Of a stretch of 64,000 nucleotides of DNA, positions 23,816 to 33,296 are shown in pieces. The notes under the pieces were generated by a model, which worked only from the letters and a program-made list of their open reading frames with translations, searched no databases and was not told the DNA's origin. Source of the DNA: JBHELB01 sp041859045 (GTDB lineage Bacteria > Hydrogenedentota > Hydrogenedentia > Hydrogenedentales > SLHB01); the NCBI GenBank assembly GCA_041859045.1, contig JBHELB010000057.1:256011-320010 (forward strand), given 5' to 3'. The position numbers were made by a program, and so were the translations under genes. Within the stretch, counting starts at the first letter, position 1. Each line of letters opens with the position of its first letter.

Positions 23816-26800
23816 ATGGCGGCAAAGCGCTGGATGATTTGGCTCGCGTTGGGCGTGTTCGCGCTGGTGGTGCTGGGCGGACTCGCCGGAGGGGCTGCGT
23901 GGTTCTACATCCAATACACCCAAGGGCAATTTCTCAAGAAGGGCGAGGAGGCTTACGCCTCCGCGCAGTGGCCGGTAGCGCGACGCAATTACGCAAGTTA
24001 TCTTAACCGTCACCCTTCGGATACGGCTATCCTGGCCAAATACGCGGACGCATGTTCGCGCATTCCGGACGATCGTGAGCGGATGCTTACGGATGCATCG
24101 AAGGCGTATGTCCGTCTATCGCAGGAGCGTCCAAATGATCTGGAGATTCAACGCAAGCTGCTGCGCGTTAAGGAGCTTCTAGGCGCGTGGAACGAAGTCG
24201 AGTATTACGCGGACTTTTTCGCGCGGAGCCGTCCTGAGGACCCCGAACTGTTGAATCTGAGAGCCAAGGCGCTCGACCGCATGGGACGTCGCGACGATGC
24301 CATCGACGCCTATCAGGCGCTGGTGGCGAAAGGCATTGCCGAACCGCGGGTCTACGGGGCGCTGGCGCTGTTGTTGCAGGATCGCGGACTAAAGACCCAG
24401 GCGCAGGATGTCATCCGTGAAGCCAGCGAAAAGAATCAGGGCAACGGCGAAGTGCTCGCCTGTCTTGCCCGTTACTATGCCGCGTTCCACGAGATGGACA
24501 AGGCGCAGGCGACTTTGGCCAAAGCACAGGCTCTTGCCCCGGATCACGTGGAAGTCCTGCGCACGAGTCTCCAGATTGCGCTTGACAAGGGGCAGTGGAC
24601 GGAAGCGGCAGGCCTCGCAGAACGCCTCACCGCACTCAAAACCGACGAAGGCGAAGACTACGTGATGGCTTCCCATGCCTTTTCGCGCATAGGGCAGATG
24701 GATCGCGCGATTGCGATTCTCAAGGAGCTTTCCGCCGAGTTGAAGGCCGACAATCCTCAAACGGCCATTTCGTTGGCGGATTTGCTCATGTCGTTGCGTC
24801 GTTTCGAAGAGGCCAAGGCGGTGGCCGACGAATTCGAGAAGATGCATCCCAACAACGATGTCGTTCGCGATTATTTTGCGGGACGTCAATACCTCGCGCA
24901 GGATGATACGGAAAAGGCGATCGCCACATTGAATTCGGTTGTGGCCCGCAACCCTGCTTTCGCGCCCGCGCAGATCCATCTTGCCTTGGCCTGTGTGGAA
25001 GCGGGGCGTAGTGGCGAGGCGCGGAATATTCTAGAGGCGTATCTCAAGCGCACGCCGGACGATGAAAATGCACGTGCCCTGCTTGAGCGTGTGCGCAAGC
25101 CGCCGAGAACGACGGATGAACTGCTGCCGGTCGCCGCGCAGGTATTGGACAATCAGGGCAGCGACGCCGCTACCTTGGCTTCGGTTGCGGCTTCGCTCTA
25201 TGACGTCGCACGGCGGGAGGGGCGTCTTTCGGATGCCGCTGAGCCCCTGCGTTCATTGCTCAAGGCGGCGCTGGCGCACGACCCGAAACTGTCCCGGGCA
25301 TATCGCGTGTTGCTCGACCTCACGCTCTCAGAGGGAAATATGTCCGAGGCCGATGCGGTGATCGCCCAAGCCGAGAAGGAGTCGATTGGAGAAGGGCCGC
25401 TGCATGTCCTTCGCGCTCAGCACGCTCTTGGTCAGGAACGCGTTGCTGACGCCCAGTCGGAATTCGAGGCCGATCTTCAGCGATCCGACTACACTACGAT
25501 GGATGCCCTGGCGTGGGCGCGTCTCTTCGCGTCGCGCTCGATGATAACCGATGTGGGAACCGTTTTTGCCAAGTCCTTGCCGAAGTTCGATGAAAAGGGG
25601 CAACAGAAGTTGACTGCGGAGCAAATACTTTTGCTCTGTCAGATTGGCGACACCGATACGGCGCTGAAGGCTCTTGAGACCTCGTCAATAGACCCGGGAT
25701 ATGAAGCCAAAGTGACCGTCGCGCAATTGTTGTTGCAGGAGGGTTCGGAAGAGGCGCGCGCCAAAGCCGGCGCCATTCTGACCAACGTGCGGCTTCAAGC
25801 GCCCAACAATACGCAGGCCCTGCTGTTGGATGCGCAGCTCAAGCTGCAATCCACTCCGCCGGATATGCCCGCCGCACAGCAGCTCTATGAGGAGGTGGTG
25901 AAGACGGATCCGGTGAATTCCACTGCGCTCGTAGGATTGGGCGGTCTGGCCCTTGGGACGGGCGATTACCAACGGGCACTTGAATTCGCGGATAAGGTTT
26001 TGGTCCTCTCGCCCGATCTGTTGCCTGCCTGTCTACTCAAGTCGGAGGCGCTGATGCGCCTTGATCGCAGGCCGGAAGCGGCTGAGTTGCTGCGTGCAAC
26101 CACGATACTTGCTCCGCGGAGTGTTCCGGCGCTCGAGATGCAGGTGAACGTGCTCCTGGACCTGAATCGCAAGGACGACGCACAGCGGGTCTATGCGCGT
26201 CTCAAGGCCCTTCCGGACGAGATTCAAGCGAAGGGACCGGCATTGACTCGACTGGAGGGACGCATGCTCATGGCCTCGGGCGATGCTGGCCAGGCGGAGG
26301 AGGCTTTACGTAAGCGGCTTGAAGACAATCCGGACGATACGGATACGTTGGCGAATCTGGCGTCCGTCTTGGACAAACAAGGTCGTACGCAGGAGGCCCA
26401 GGAACTTCTTACGCGGTATGCGGAGCAAAATAAAGACAGGCCCATCGGCTGGCTCCTTCTTGCGCAGTACTATTTTGATCAAGGGACTCAGGAAGGTTTG
26501 ACGAAAGCCTCGACCCACTTGACCCGGGCCATGTTGATCGATCCGGACAATCTGTCGGCGCTCCGGCTGTCCATCGACGTGCAAATCCGGCGCGGTTCGC
26601 TTATTGAGGCCATCGCTCTGTGCGATCGGTATTTGGCGAAGCGGCCGGACGACGCCACCGTACTCTACCGGAAGGCCGCGTCGATGGCTGAGTTGGGCGA
26701 TCGGCCGCGCGAGGCATTGGCCGTTATTCAGAAAGCGCTCGAGGTGGACTCGCGTCCGGAATACCTGGCGGTGCGTGGCATTCTCAGCGCACGCTTGCAG

Positions 26801-27031
26801 GATTACGGTCAGGCGATTCGGGATCTGCAACCGCTCACGCAGGACTTGAGCAAGAGCCCGGCGAACGTGGACTTGGCGCTGGCCCAGGCGCTCGCCGCAA
26901 CCGGCGACGCGAAATTGGCGGAGAGATACTTCAAGTCGGCTCAGGAAAAGGCAAAAGCAGGCCAACGCCTGGATCCGCGGTTTGTCGAGGCAGTGGCTCA
27001 GTTGTTGAGCAACGCAGGAGGAAAAGGGTGA
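23816..27031 (+). CDS. Giant membrane-anchored TPR protein of the exosortase/exopolysaccharide locus
   Basis: A 1071-aa protein. One N-terminal transmembrane helix (about residues 9-33, LALGVFALVVLGGLAGGAAWF) is followed by TPR-type helix pairs almost to the end, recognisable by repeated A-x3-Y/L and P-D spacing (for example GEEAYASAQWPVARRNYASYLNRHPSD). The repeats probably face the periplasm and act as a scaffold. It overlaps the exosortase by 4 bases (GTGA), so it is coupled to it. Comparable TPR proteins accompany exosortase systems elsewhere; a direct enzymatic role is unlikely. Confidence 0.85.
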   Translation: MAAKRWMIWLALGVFALVVLGGLAGGAAWFYIQYTQGQFLKKGEEAYASAQWPVARRNYASYLNRHPSDTAILAKYADACSRIPDDRERMLTDASKAYVRLSQERPNDLEIQRKLLRVKELLGAWNEVEYYADFFARSRPEDPELLNLRAKALDRMGRRDDAIDAYQALVAKGIAEPRVYGALALLLQDRGLKTQAQDVIREASEKNQGNGEVLACLARYYAAFHEMDKAQATLAKAQALAPDHVEVLRTSLQIALDKGQWTEAAGLAERLTALKTDEGEDYVMASHAFSRIGQMDRAIAILKELSAELKADNPQTAISLADLLMSLRRFEEAKAVADEFEKMHPNNDVVRDYFAGRQYLAQDDTEKAIATLNSVVARNPAFAPAQIHLALACVEAGRSGEARNILEAYLKRTPDDENARALLERVRKPPRTTDELLPVAAQVLDNQGSDAATLASVAASLYDVARREGRLSDAAEPLRSLLKAALAHDPKLSRAYRVLLDLTLSEGNMSEADAVIAQAEKESIGEGPLHVLRAQHALGQERVADAQSEFEADLQRSDYTTMDALAWARLFASRSMITDVGTVFAKSLPKFDEKGQQKLTAEQILLLCQIGDTDTALKALETSSIDPGYEAKVTVAQLLLQEGSEEARAKAGAILTNVRLQAPNNTQALLLDAQLKLQSTPPDMPAAQQLYEEVVKTDPVNSTALVGLGGLALGTGDYQRALEFADKVLVLSPDLLPACLLKSEALMRLDRRPEAAELLRATTILAPRSVPALEMQVNVLLDLNRKDDAQRVYARLKALPDEIQAKGPALTRLEGRMLMASGDAGQAEEALRKRLEDNPDDTDTLANLASVLDKQGRTQEAQELLTRYAEQNKDRPIGWLLLAQYYFDQGTQEGLTKASTHLTRAMLIDPDNLSALRLSIDVQIRRGSLIEAIALCDRYLAKRPDDATVLYRKAASMAELGDRPREALAVIQKALEVDSRPEYLAVRGILSARLQDYGQAIRDLQPLTQDLSKSPANVDLALAQALAATGDAKLAERYFKSAQEKAKAGQRLDPRFVEAVAQLLSNAGGKG

Positions 27032-28584
27032 GCGATCGCGCGGAAACGACAAGCAATGTTCCCACCGAACCTGCGCCGCGCGCGCTTTACGGTTTCATTG
27101 CCGTAATTGCTGTGCTTTACGTCGTGGCCTATGCGCGGGCGGCCTACGATCTGTACATTAATTGGACGCTGGTGGATTCGTACTACACCCACGGGTTCCT
27201 GGTACCGTTTATCAGTCTCTATTTTGTATGGCGCCAGCGCAATGCCTTGCGTGCGGCCCCGGGCGGATCGTCGTTGCAGGGCGTGCTCTGGGTTTTGGGC
27301 GCGTTGGGGTTGCAGACGTTTGGCACCTTTCTAGGATTTCGGGTGTTCACGCAAATCTCGATGGTCGTTATGCTGACGGGCCTGAGCCTGCTCTTGCTCG
27401 GCAAAGCCAGAACGCGTCTGCTGTGGTTCCCGATCGCTTTCTTGCTGTTCATGGTCCCCATCCCCCCGTCACTCACGCAGAGCATTTCCCTCAAGGTGAA
27501 GTTGCTGGCGACAGAGTCCGCCGTCCAGTTGGCCAATCTCGTAATGCTGCCCATGGTGCGCGAGGGGTCGTATGTTCATTTCGGCGACGACAAGCTGCTC
27601 GTCGGCGAAGTGTGCGGAGGCTTGCGCTCTCTCATTGCGCTGTTGGCGCTTGGCGCGTTAATGGCGTATCTCAGTAAGGCGCGCGCCTGGGCGCGCATCG
27701 CCTTGTTCATTCTGGCGGCGCCCGTTGCGATCATTTCCAACGTTCTTCGCATTTTTCTGCTGTGCGCGGTGGGGTATTTCTGGGGAAGCCGTATTGCCGC
27801 GGGAACGTTCCATGATGTTTCGGGCATCTTCATCTACGTTGTGGCGTTTGCCTGTTTCTTCTTGTTGGAAACGCTTTTTCGGCGTCTATTTCCGGCCGCT
27901 CCTGTTCCTGTCGCTTCTTCCACGGTAACGTCGAATACGCCCTTTCTCGTTTTCCGCCCGAAGCGTTATTTGCTCTGTACTGTCGCCTTGGCGGCCACCG
28001 TCGCGATAACGCTCGGGATTGAGGCGCAACGCGCCCGTGCAGTGGAGAAGCGGGAATCGTCGGAGTCGGTTCTCAAGATTCCGTCGCAGATTGCCCAATA
28101 CCACCAGGTCGGCGAGGACATTGAGATCGAGCAACACGTAAAAGACGTATTGGAGACCAGCGATATTCTTGTACGCAACTACGCTTCGACCTCGAGCATG
28201 GTGCAGTTGACCATCGTCTACGCGGGAACGACCCGGCGCAGTCTTCACTTTCCCGAGGTCTGCCTCGTCGGCGCAGGCTGGGAGATTCGTGACCAGAAAA
28301 GCATCAACGTCGGCTTCACGTTTTCGGCGCGCCAACTCGTGCTTGTACGTGGAGAGCGACGGCAGGCAGTGCTCTATTTCTTCAAGACCGGCGAAGAACT
28401 GACCGGCAACTATTTTCTGAATGCTTGGTATTGGGCCAAGAATCAAATTACTTTTGGCCAATCCACTTCCGCGATGATCAAGGTCGCCGCGCCCATTAGC
28501 GTTCGGGGCGAGGAGGCCACCTTTGCCGTGCTTGACGATTTCGCGATGAAATTCGCCCCGGTGTTGCTGGAGAGTGTTCCATAA
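27028..28584 (+). CDS. Exosortase fused to an EpsI-type domain
   Basis: A 518-aa protein starting at GTG 27028 in a GTGA overlap. The N-terminal half is a multi-pass exosortase with the catalytic triad expected for the family: C196 in GEVCGGLRS, R241 in NVLRIFLL and H262 in TFHDVSG. Exosortases are membrane cysteine transpeptidases that process PEP-CTERM-type sorting tails. After a further helix near residue 310 (YLLCTVALAATVAITLGI) the C-terminal part is an EpsI/DUF3485 domain (YASTSSMVQLTIVYAGT, SLHFPEVCLVGAGWE, LYFFKTG). The fused form is common in exosortase-exopolysaccharide loci. No protein with a PEP-CTERM tail is visible in this window, so the substrate lies elsewhere. Confidence 0.92.
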   Translation: MSDRAETTSNVPTEPAPRALYGFIAVIAVLYVVAYARAAYDLYINWTLVDSYYTHGFLVPFISLYFVWRQRNALRAAPGGSSLQGVLWVLGALGLQTFGTFLGFRVFTQISMVVMLTGLSLLLLGKARTRLLWFPIAFLLFMVPIPPSLTQSISLKVKLLATESAVQLANLVMLPMVREGSYVHFGDDKLLVGEVCGGLRSLIALLALGALMAYLSKARAWARIALFILAAPVAIISNVLRIFLLCAVGYFWGSRIAAGTFHDVSGIFIYVVAFACFFLLETLFRRLFPAAPVPVASSTVTSNTPFLVFRPKRYLLCTVALAATVAITLGIEAQRARAVEKRESSESVLKIPSQIAQYHQVGEDIEIEQHVKDVLETSDILVRNYASTSSMVQLTIVYAGTTRRSLHFPEVCLVGAGWEIRDQKSINVGFTFSARQLVLVRGERRQAVLYFFKTGEELTGNYFLNAWYWAKNQITFGQSTSAMIKVAAPISVRGEEATFAVLDDFAMKFAPVLLESVP

Positions 28585-28689
28585 GACTGCTGCCGTCCGC
28601 CCCTTGGTGGGTCTTGACGCGCCGCGCAGGTAGAAGCTATCGGGCCGGAAATTCCGTGATGCAGTACCGGTCCTATGAGGAGAATTGTC

Positions 28690-31650
28690 ATGAAGAAGTA
28701 TTCTACGCCCTCTGGCGTCCCGCTGTGGCATCTTGCCGCGATCGTAACCCTGACTATTTCCCTTCTTCTCCTGTCCGGGTGCGGCGCTCAGCGCGCCGAG
28801 CAGTATCGTCAGCAAGGGGACACCTACCTGAGCATTGACAAGCTGGATGATGCCGTTGCCCGTTACCAGGCGGCCCTATCATCCGATCCCAAGAATGCCC
28901 GGGCCAAGCTGGGGCTTGCGCGCATCGCGCAGTTGCAGCAGAAGCCGGAAGAAGCGGCGACGCTTTACCGTGAAGCGATCGCTCTCGATTCGACGTTGCG
29001 CGAAGCGTACTCAGAAGGCGCGGTAGCGTACCTTCGGTTAGGCAAAGCGGAGGATGCGGAAGCGCTGGCCAACGAACTCGCCTCCCGGAATCAGGACGAA
29101 GGCGGGCTCTTGCTGGCAAGCGTGCAACTGCAGGCAGGCAACACGGCGAAGGCAATCGAAACGCTTTCCCAGCTTCGCGCGAAATCTCCTAATTCGATCA
29201 AAGTCCGCGTGGCGATGGCCATGGCGTATTTGGCCGACGGACAACCCTCTCGTGCCGAGGAAGAGCTCAAAACGGCGCTCACGGAAATTCCCGATGGCTC
29301 GACGCTCGCACGAATGGCGCTTGTCGATGTCTATGAGAGCGAGAAGAAGCTTTCGGAAATGGTGGCCGAGCTTCAGGACTTAGTGAACCTGGAAGGCGCA
29401 AAGATTAAAGAGAGCTCCACCCCTGCGCAGTTGCAGGCCTATGACGAGTTGCGTCTAACGTTGGCGCGTAGCCTCCTCAGTAGCGGGCGGATTCCCGAGG
29501 CTGAAGAGATTGCTCGGCCCATTTTACAGGATCGTCCTGATTCCGGCTGGGCGAACTTCGTTGTGGGGTCCTGTCTGCTGGAGTCGAAGCGGTATGCCGA
29601 GGCCCTTCCGTACTTGCAGACCGCGGCTCGAATTCTTCCAGAGTATTCTGCTGTGCAGAATCAGTTGGCCAACGCTCGAAGCGGCGGCAGGAAAACGCCG
29701 ACCGCACAGATGCCATCGGGGGATTCCGCCACCGCGCAAGCGCCTACTTTGCCGGAAAGCGGACGCCCGGAGGGCTCTGTGGACCACACGCCCGCAACGG
29801 GGTGGAGGGGCCTGTGGGAAATGGCTGCTCTCGAGAAACTTGTTGCGGAACGAGATGCCTTCAAAGCGGAAGGCGGCGATAATTTCGCGGAGACAATTCT
29901 GTTGTCCGCCGTTTTGGTGGGCAATATGCCGCTGGCGGAGCAACTGGCCGCCGCGCTTCCCGCGGCATCGCCGCTTCATGCGTATCTCGAAGCGCTCAAG
30001 AAGCGCGAGCCTGCCGCAATTGTTCAGTCCATCAATGCTTGGCAAGAGACCGATCCGGCTAAAGCCTACCTGCGAGACATTGCCCGCGCGCATGCGATGG
30101 CCACGCTCGGCGCACGCATGCAGGCGCTGTCGATCTTCTCTGAGTGCATGCGTACCGTTCCCGAAAACGTAGTACCGCTATACGCCTTGGGCGGAATCTA
30201 CACCGCCGCGCAAATGCCTGAATTCGCTCAGCGCTGTTTCCAGAAGATTCTCGTTCAACATCCGAACAACGCGGAAGTGCGGCGTCGTCTGTTCTCTCTG
30301 CTGCTTCGCTCCGGACAACTTGAGGAAGCACGGAGTTTGGCGGAGTCCTCTTACGCGGCTTTCCCGAGCGACAAGGAATCGATCCTGAATCTGGTGCAGG
30401 CCTATCTGGCGGCCTCCGAAGTGGATTTGGCCCAGCAGGTGGCGGAGCGAGGAATACAGACGCTTCCCAACGAGCCTTTGCTATCGGTTCCGATGGCGGC
30501 GGTGCTAATTCGGAAAGAACAGTATGACGATGCGCTCGCGCTGTTGGACAAGGCGCCCGCGTTGCCTGAGACTGCGGGCCCCGTGCTCAACGCGAAAGCG
30601 ACGGCGGCCAGTCTGAAGGGGGACTGGGCCGATGTGTTGCGGCGCACTTCCGATCTCTCGACCGGAGGACAGCTCGAAAACGCCCGCATGCTTCGTGCCG
30701 CGGCATTCCTGAAGACGGATAATGTCAAAGAAGCGGCGGCCGTACTCGCGCCGCAGGGCCAACGCGCCGCGGCGGATTCGGGGTTACGTGTCGTGCTGCG
30801 TGCGCTCGGATACGAGCAGCCCGTAACTGCGGACCAACAGACCTTGGCCGGAAAACTGACCGCTGCGCCCGCCGGGTTGGCTGACTTGCTATGCGCTCTT
30901 GCATATCGCGATCAGAGACTGTTTCCCCAGGCATTCAAGAAGTTGACGGGCGTGATAGAGGCCGTTGGCCCAGACGGTATTTTGATCCGGGCTTCGCTCG
31001 ACACAATTGCGAGCGATACTGCCCGTACGGACCCCGCTGGCGATGCAAAGGCCCTGCTGGAGCAATACCCGAACGAGCCCAGCGCCTGGTTGGGATTGGC
31101 GGAGGTCTACAAGAAGAAAAAAGACAATCAGAATGAATTTGAAGCGCTCTCGAAGGCGCTCTCGTTAGCGCCCGATAGCCCGGCCGTGCTTAAGCAAGCA
31201 TGCGATTACTATGAACGCACGGGAGACATGAAGAAGGCTGAGGAAGGGTATCGGAAGTTGCTGTCGCTGAATCCCAACGACCCGGCGGTGCAGAACAACC
31301 TCGCCTACATGATTCTAACGAACAAGGGCAGTGTTGAAGAGGCGCTGAGCCTGGCGTCTGCGGCACAGTCTAGGATACCCGACAACCCCAACATCCTCCA
31401 TACTCTCGGACTTGCGCAGTTGCGGGCGGGAAAACTGGAGGAAGGACAGAAGAGTCTGCAAACCGCGCTGGAAATGCGCCCAGCGGATCCGACGTTGCTG
31501 CTGGATTTTGGTCAATTGCTTGTGGCGCAAGGCAGGGAAGCAGACGGCAAACAGATGGCACGGCTGGCGCTTATTTACTCGGAGCAGCTTGGCCTCGAAT
31601 TCGCCCGCCGCGCCGAGGCGGAGGCTTTGGTGGGCAAAGCAGAGGTGTAG
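28690..31650 (+). CDS. TPR-repeat lipoprotein (PrsT-like)
   Basis: About 986 aa from ATG 28690, which has GAGGAG 8 bases upstream; ATG 28675 would overlap that ribosome binding site. The signal peptide ends in a lipobox (LLLLSGC), with Cys about residue 32. The mature protein is tandem TPRs in two blocks (about 35-320 and 450-970), joined by a Pro/Gly/Thr-rich linker (about 335-375). The size, lipobox and position directly after the exosortase match the PEP-CTERM-system TPR lipoprotein PrsT. It probably scaffolds polysaccharide export or protein sorting at the membrane. It is the last gene of the locus and is followed by a terminator. Confidence 0.88.
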   Translation: MKKYSTPSGVPLWHLAAIVTLTISLLLLSGCGAQRAEQYRQQGDTYLSIDKLDDAVARYQAALSSDPKNARAKLGLARIAQLQQKPEEAATLYREAIALDSTLREAYSEGAVAYLRLGKAEDAEALANELASRNQDEGGLLLASVQLQAGNTAKAIETLSQLRAKSPNSIKVRVAMAMAYLADGQPSRAEEELKTALTEIPDGSTLARMALVDVYESEKKLSEMVAELQDLVNLEGAKIKESSTPAQLQAYDELRLTLARSLLSSGRIPEAEEIARPILQDRPDSGWANFVVGSCLLESKRYAEALPYLQTAARILPEYSAVQNQLANARSGGRKTPTAQMPSGDSATAQAPTLPESGRPEGSVDHTPATGWRGLWEMAALEKLVAERDAFKAEGGDNFAETILLSAVLVGNMPLAEQLAAALPAASPLHAYLEALKKREPAAIVQSINAWQETDPAKAYLRDIARAHAMATLGARMQALSIFSECMRTVPENVVPLYALGGIYTAAQMPEFAQRCFQKILVQHPNNAEVRRRLFSLLLRSGQLEEARSLAESSYAAFPSDKESILNLVQAYLAASEVDLAQQVAERGIQTLPNEPLLSVPMAAVLIRKEQYDDALALLDKAPALPETAGPVLNAKATAASLKGDWADVLRRTSDLSTGGQLENARMLRAAAFLKTDNVKEAAAVLAPQGQRAAADSGLRVVLRALGYEQPVTADQQTLAGKLTAAPAGLADLLCALAYRDQRLFPQAFKKLTGVIEAVGPDGILIRASLDTIASDTARTDPAGDAKALLEQYPNEPSAWLGLAEVYKKKKDNQNEFEALSKALSLAPDSPAVLKQACDYYERTGDMKKAEEGYRKLLSLNPNDPAVQNNLAYMILTNKGSVEEALSLASAAQSRIPDNPNILHTLGLAQLRAGKLEEGQKSLQTALEMRPADPTLLLDFGQLLVAQGREADGKQMARLALIYSEQLGLEFARRAEAEALVGKAEV

Positions 31651-31675
31651 ACCGGTTCAATAGAGACGGGAGCCG

Positions 31676-31708
31676 CGCCGCTGAGCGTGGCTCCCCGTTT
31701 GGATTTTT
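31676..31708 (+). terminator. Terminator of the exosortase locus
   Basis: The GC-rich hairpin formed by ACGGGAGCC and GGCTCCCCGT (one bulge and one mismatch, loop around GCGCCGCTGAGCG) is followed by TTTGGATTTTT. It starts 25 bases after the TPR lipoprotein stop. Confidence 0.65.
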
Positions 31709-31717
31709 GGGGAGTTC

Positions 31718-31894
31718 TCAGGTCTTTTGATAGAACTTCTGCAGGTTCTGAATGACCGAAGGAAAGTTGTCCCAATCCTGGAAGGCCGCCGTCAAGACGA
31801 AGATAATCAACGTTTCGAGTGGCGTCATACCGCTATCGAGCAGACCGCTCTGCGCCATCTGCGGCTGTCTCGAAATACCCCGAATATGCATCAT
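31718..31894 (-). CDS. Small hypothetical protein (58 aa)
   Basis: The start at 31894 (ATGATG) has AAAGGAG at good spacing on the minus strand. The product is 58 aa with a short hydrophobic segment (TPLETLIIFVLTAAF) and an aromatic/amide tail (QDWDNFPSVIQNLQKFYQKT). It may be a single-pass or membrane-associated small protein. It is convergent with the TPR lipoprotein gene and divergent from the next gene. I recognise no family. The ribosome binding site supports translation; otherwise evidence is limited. Confidence 0.5.
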   Translation of the reverse strand: MMHIRGISRQPQMAQSGLLDSGMTPLETLIIFVLTAAFQDWDNFPSVIQNLQKFYQKT

Positions 31895-32017
31895 GAGATC
31901 GCTCCTTTTCGTGGGTTGCATCTGGCCTATCTTAGCGTGACGCGCGACCCGGCGCAAACCTTTCTTGACGGCATCTCTGCGAAGCCGTTAATCTCTTCCT
32001 GCTGGAAGGAGCGCCAC

Positions 32018-33163
32018 ATGCTGAAGAAGAGTCCGTCCCGTTTCAAGAAAAAAGCCGCCACCGCAGGCCGTTCGCGCGGAACCCGCCCAGGAGCCGCGCC
32101 CGTTCGTCCTGACGAGGCGCGACACTACATGGGGCCGCCCCGGCCAAGCCGTCCGGCGAAACCAGGAGCCAGAGACGGCGCCGCGCACGGGAGCGAGGCA
32201 ATCCCGCGCCTGCTGTGGACCGAACTCCGGCCGATGTACGATTTCTGGGGAGCCGAGATACGCCGGTTCTACCAGCTTGAGACGCTGGTCAACGCGGTTG
32301 GAAAGTACGTTCACGAACGCGACACGTTCATTCTGCCCAGTGTCCACGAAGTGCTCGGCCCTGCCCCGCTGACGTCGCTCACCTTCGAGCTTTTTCAGGA
32401 GGGCCAGTTTCAGCTAATTTTCCGTCTGCGCGCCATCAACGTTCATCGGAACGTAGCGACCTTCGCGTTTGTTGTCGCGAAGAAAGAAGGCGACTTCAGC
32501 CGCGTCGCGTCGAACGAACACGCGTTGCTTCGTGTGCTTCACGAACGCTGCCCAGAATTTGTTGTGCGTCCTTATCTTGGCGGCGCGATCTTCATCCCAA
32601 ACCGCCGCGAGCCGAATCGCCCGCGCCCGATCTACGCCTATCTCACCCAATGGCTGAATTCCTATCATGAACTGGGCGTTAACCGATCGCTGCAATTCTT
32701 CATCAACGCCAAACAGCCGCACGTGTTCACCATCGCGCAGACCGAGGAACTCAAGGCGCAGATGATCGAGATCATCGCGCGCACCTTTGATCCACAGAGG
32801 CGCGACTCGATGGAATTGCCGCAGATCGCGTCCGGCGACTTCGTCGTCACCAAGCCTCGCCGGGGTACGCCGCGCCTCAAGCTCATTGCGTGCCGGGGGC
32901 TGCTGCGCGGACTGACACCCGCAAAACTTCTCCATCAGATCGTCGATGTGCGGTGGGACTGGGGCGGTCGTCAATTGCGCCTGCTCCCAAATGACCCTGC
33001 GCTCGTACTCGAGGGACTTTCCCGCGCCCGCGGCCCTCAGCAAGCGCGCGCATGGTTGAAGGAGTACCGCAAGGCTATCGAGTCGGGAAAGTTTCCTGAG
33101 CAAAAGGGCCTCTCGATTTCCAAGCTGTCATCGCTCGGCATTAGGCCGGAACCTTCGCAATAG
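32018..33163 (+). CDS. Hypothetical protein, possibly kinase-like fold
   Basis: About 381 aa from ATG 32018, chosen for AAGGAG upstream; a longer frame to 31727 covers the opposite-strand small gene and lacks a ribosome binding site. The first 60 residues are basic and Pro/Arg-rich (KKSPSRFKKKAATAGRSRGT). The middle contains VATFAFVVAKKEGDFSRVASNEHALLRVLHERCPEFVVRPYLG, whose spacing recalls the N-lobe of aminoglycoside-phosphotransferase-like kinases (Lys, then E-x-x-L-L). I see no convincing catalytic HxD or DFG, so the resemblance may be superficial. Function unknown. Confidence 0.6.
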   Translation: MLKKSPSRFKKKAATAGRSRGTRPGAAPVRPDEARHYMGPPRPSRPAKPGARDGAAHGSEAIPRLLWTELRPMYDFWGAEIRRFYQLETLVNAVGKYVHERDTFILPSVHEVLGPAPLTSLTFELFQEGQFQLIFRLRAINVHRNVATFAFVVAKKEGDFSRVASNEHALLRVLHERCPEFVVRPYLGGAIFIPNRREPNRPRPIYAYLTQWLNSYHELGVNRSLQFFINAKQPHVFTIAQTEELKAQMIEIIARTFDPQRRDSMELPQIASGDFVVTKPRRGTPRLKLIACRGLLRGLTPAKLLHQIVDVRWDWGGRQLRLLPNDPALVLEGLSRARGPQQARAWLKEYRKAIESGKFPEQKGLSISKLSSLGIRPEPSQ

Positions 33164-33296
33164 CCATTTGCCTTCTTGAGATTTCGTTCAGGTGCTGGCG
33201 AAGCGAAAGTGAGTTCGCTATGATGTGGCCGGATCTTCGGAGCAGCGGCTTCCGGGGATTTTCATTACGTACACAGATTGCCGCTAAGGAGGTACC

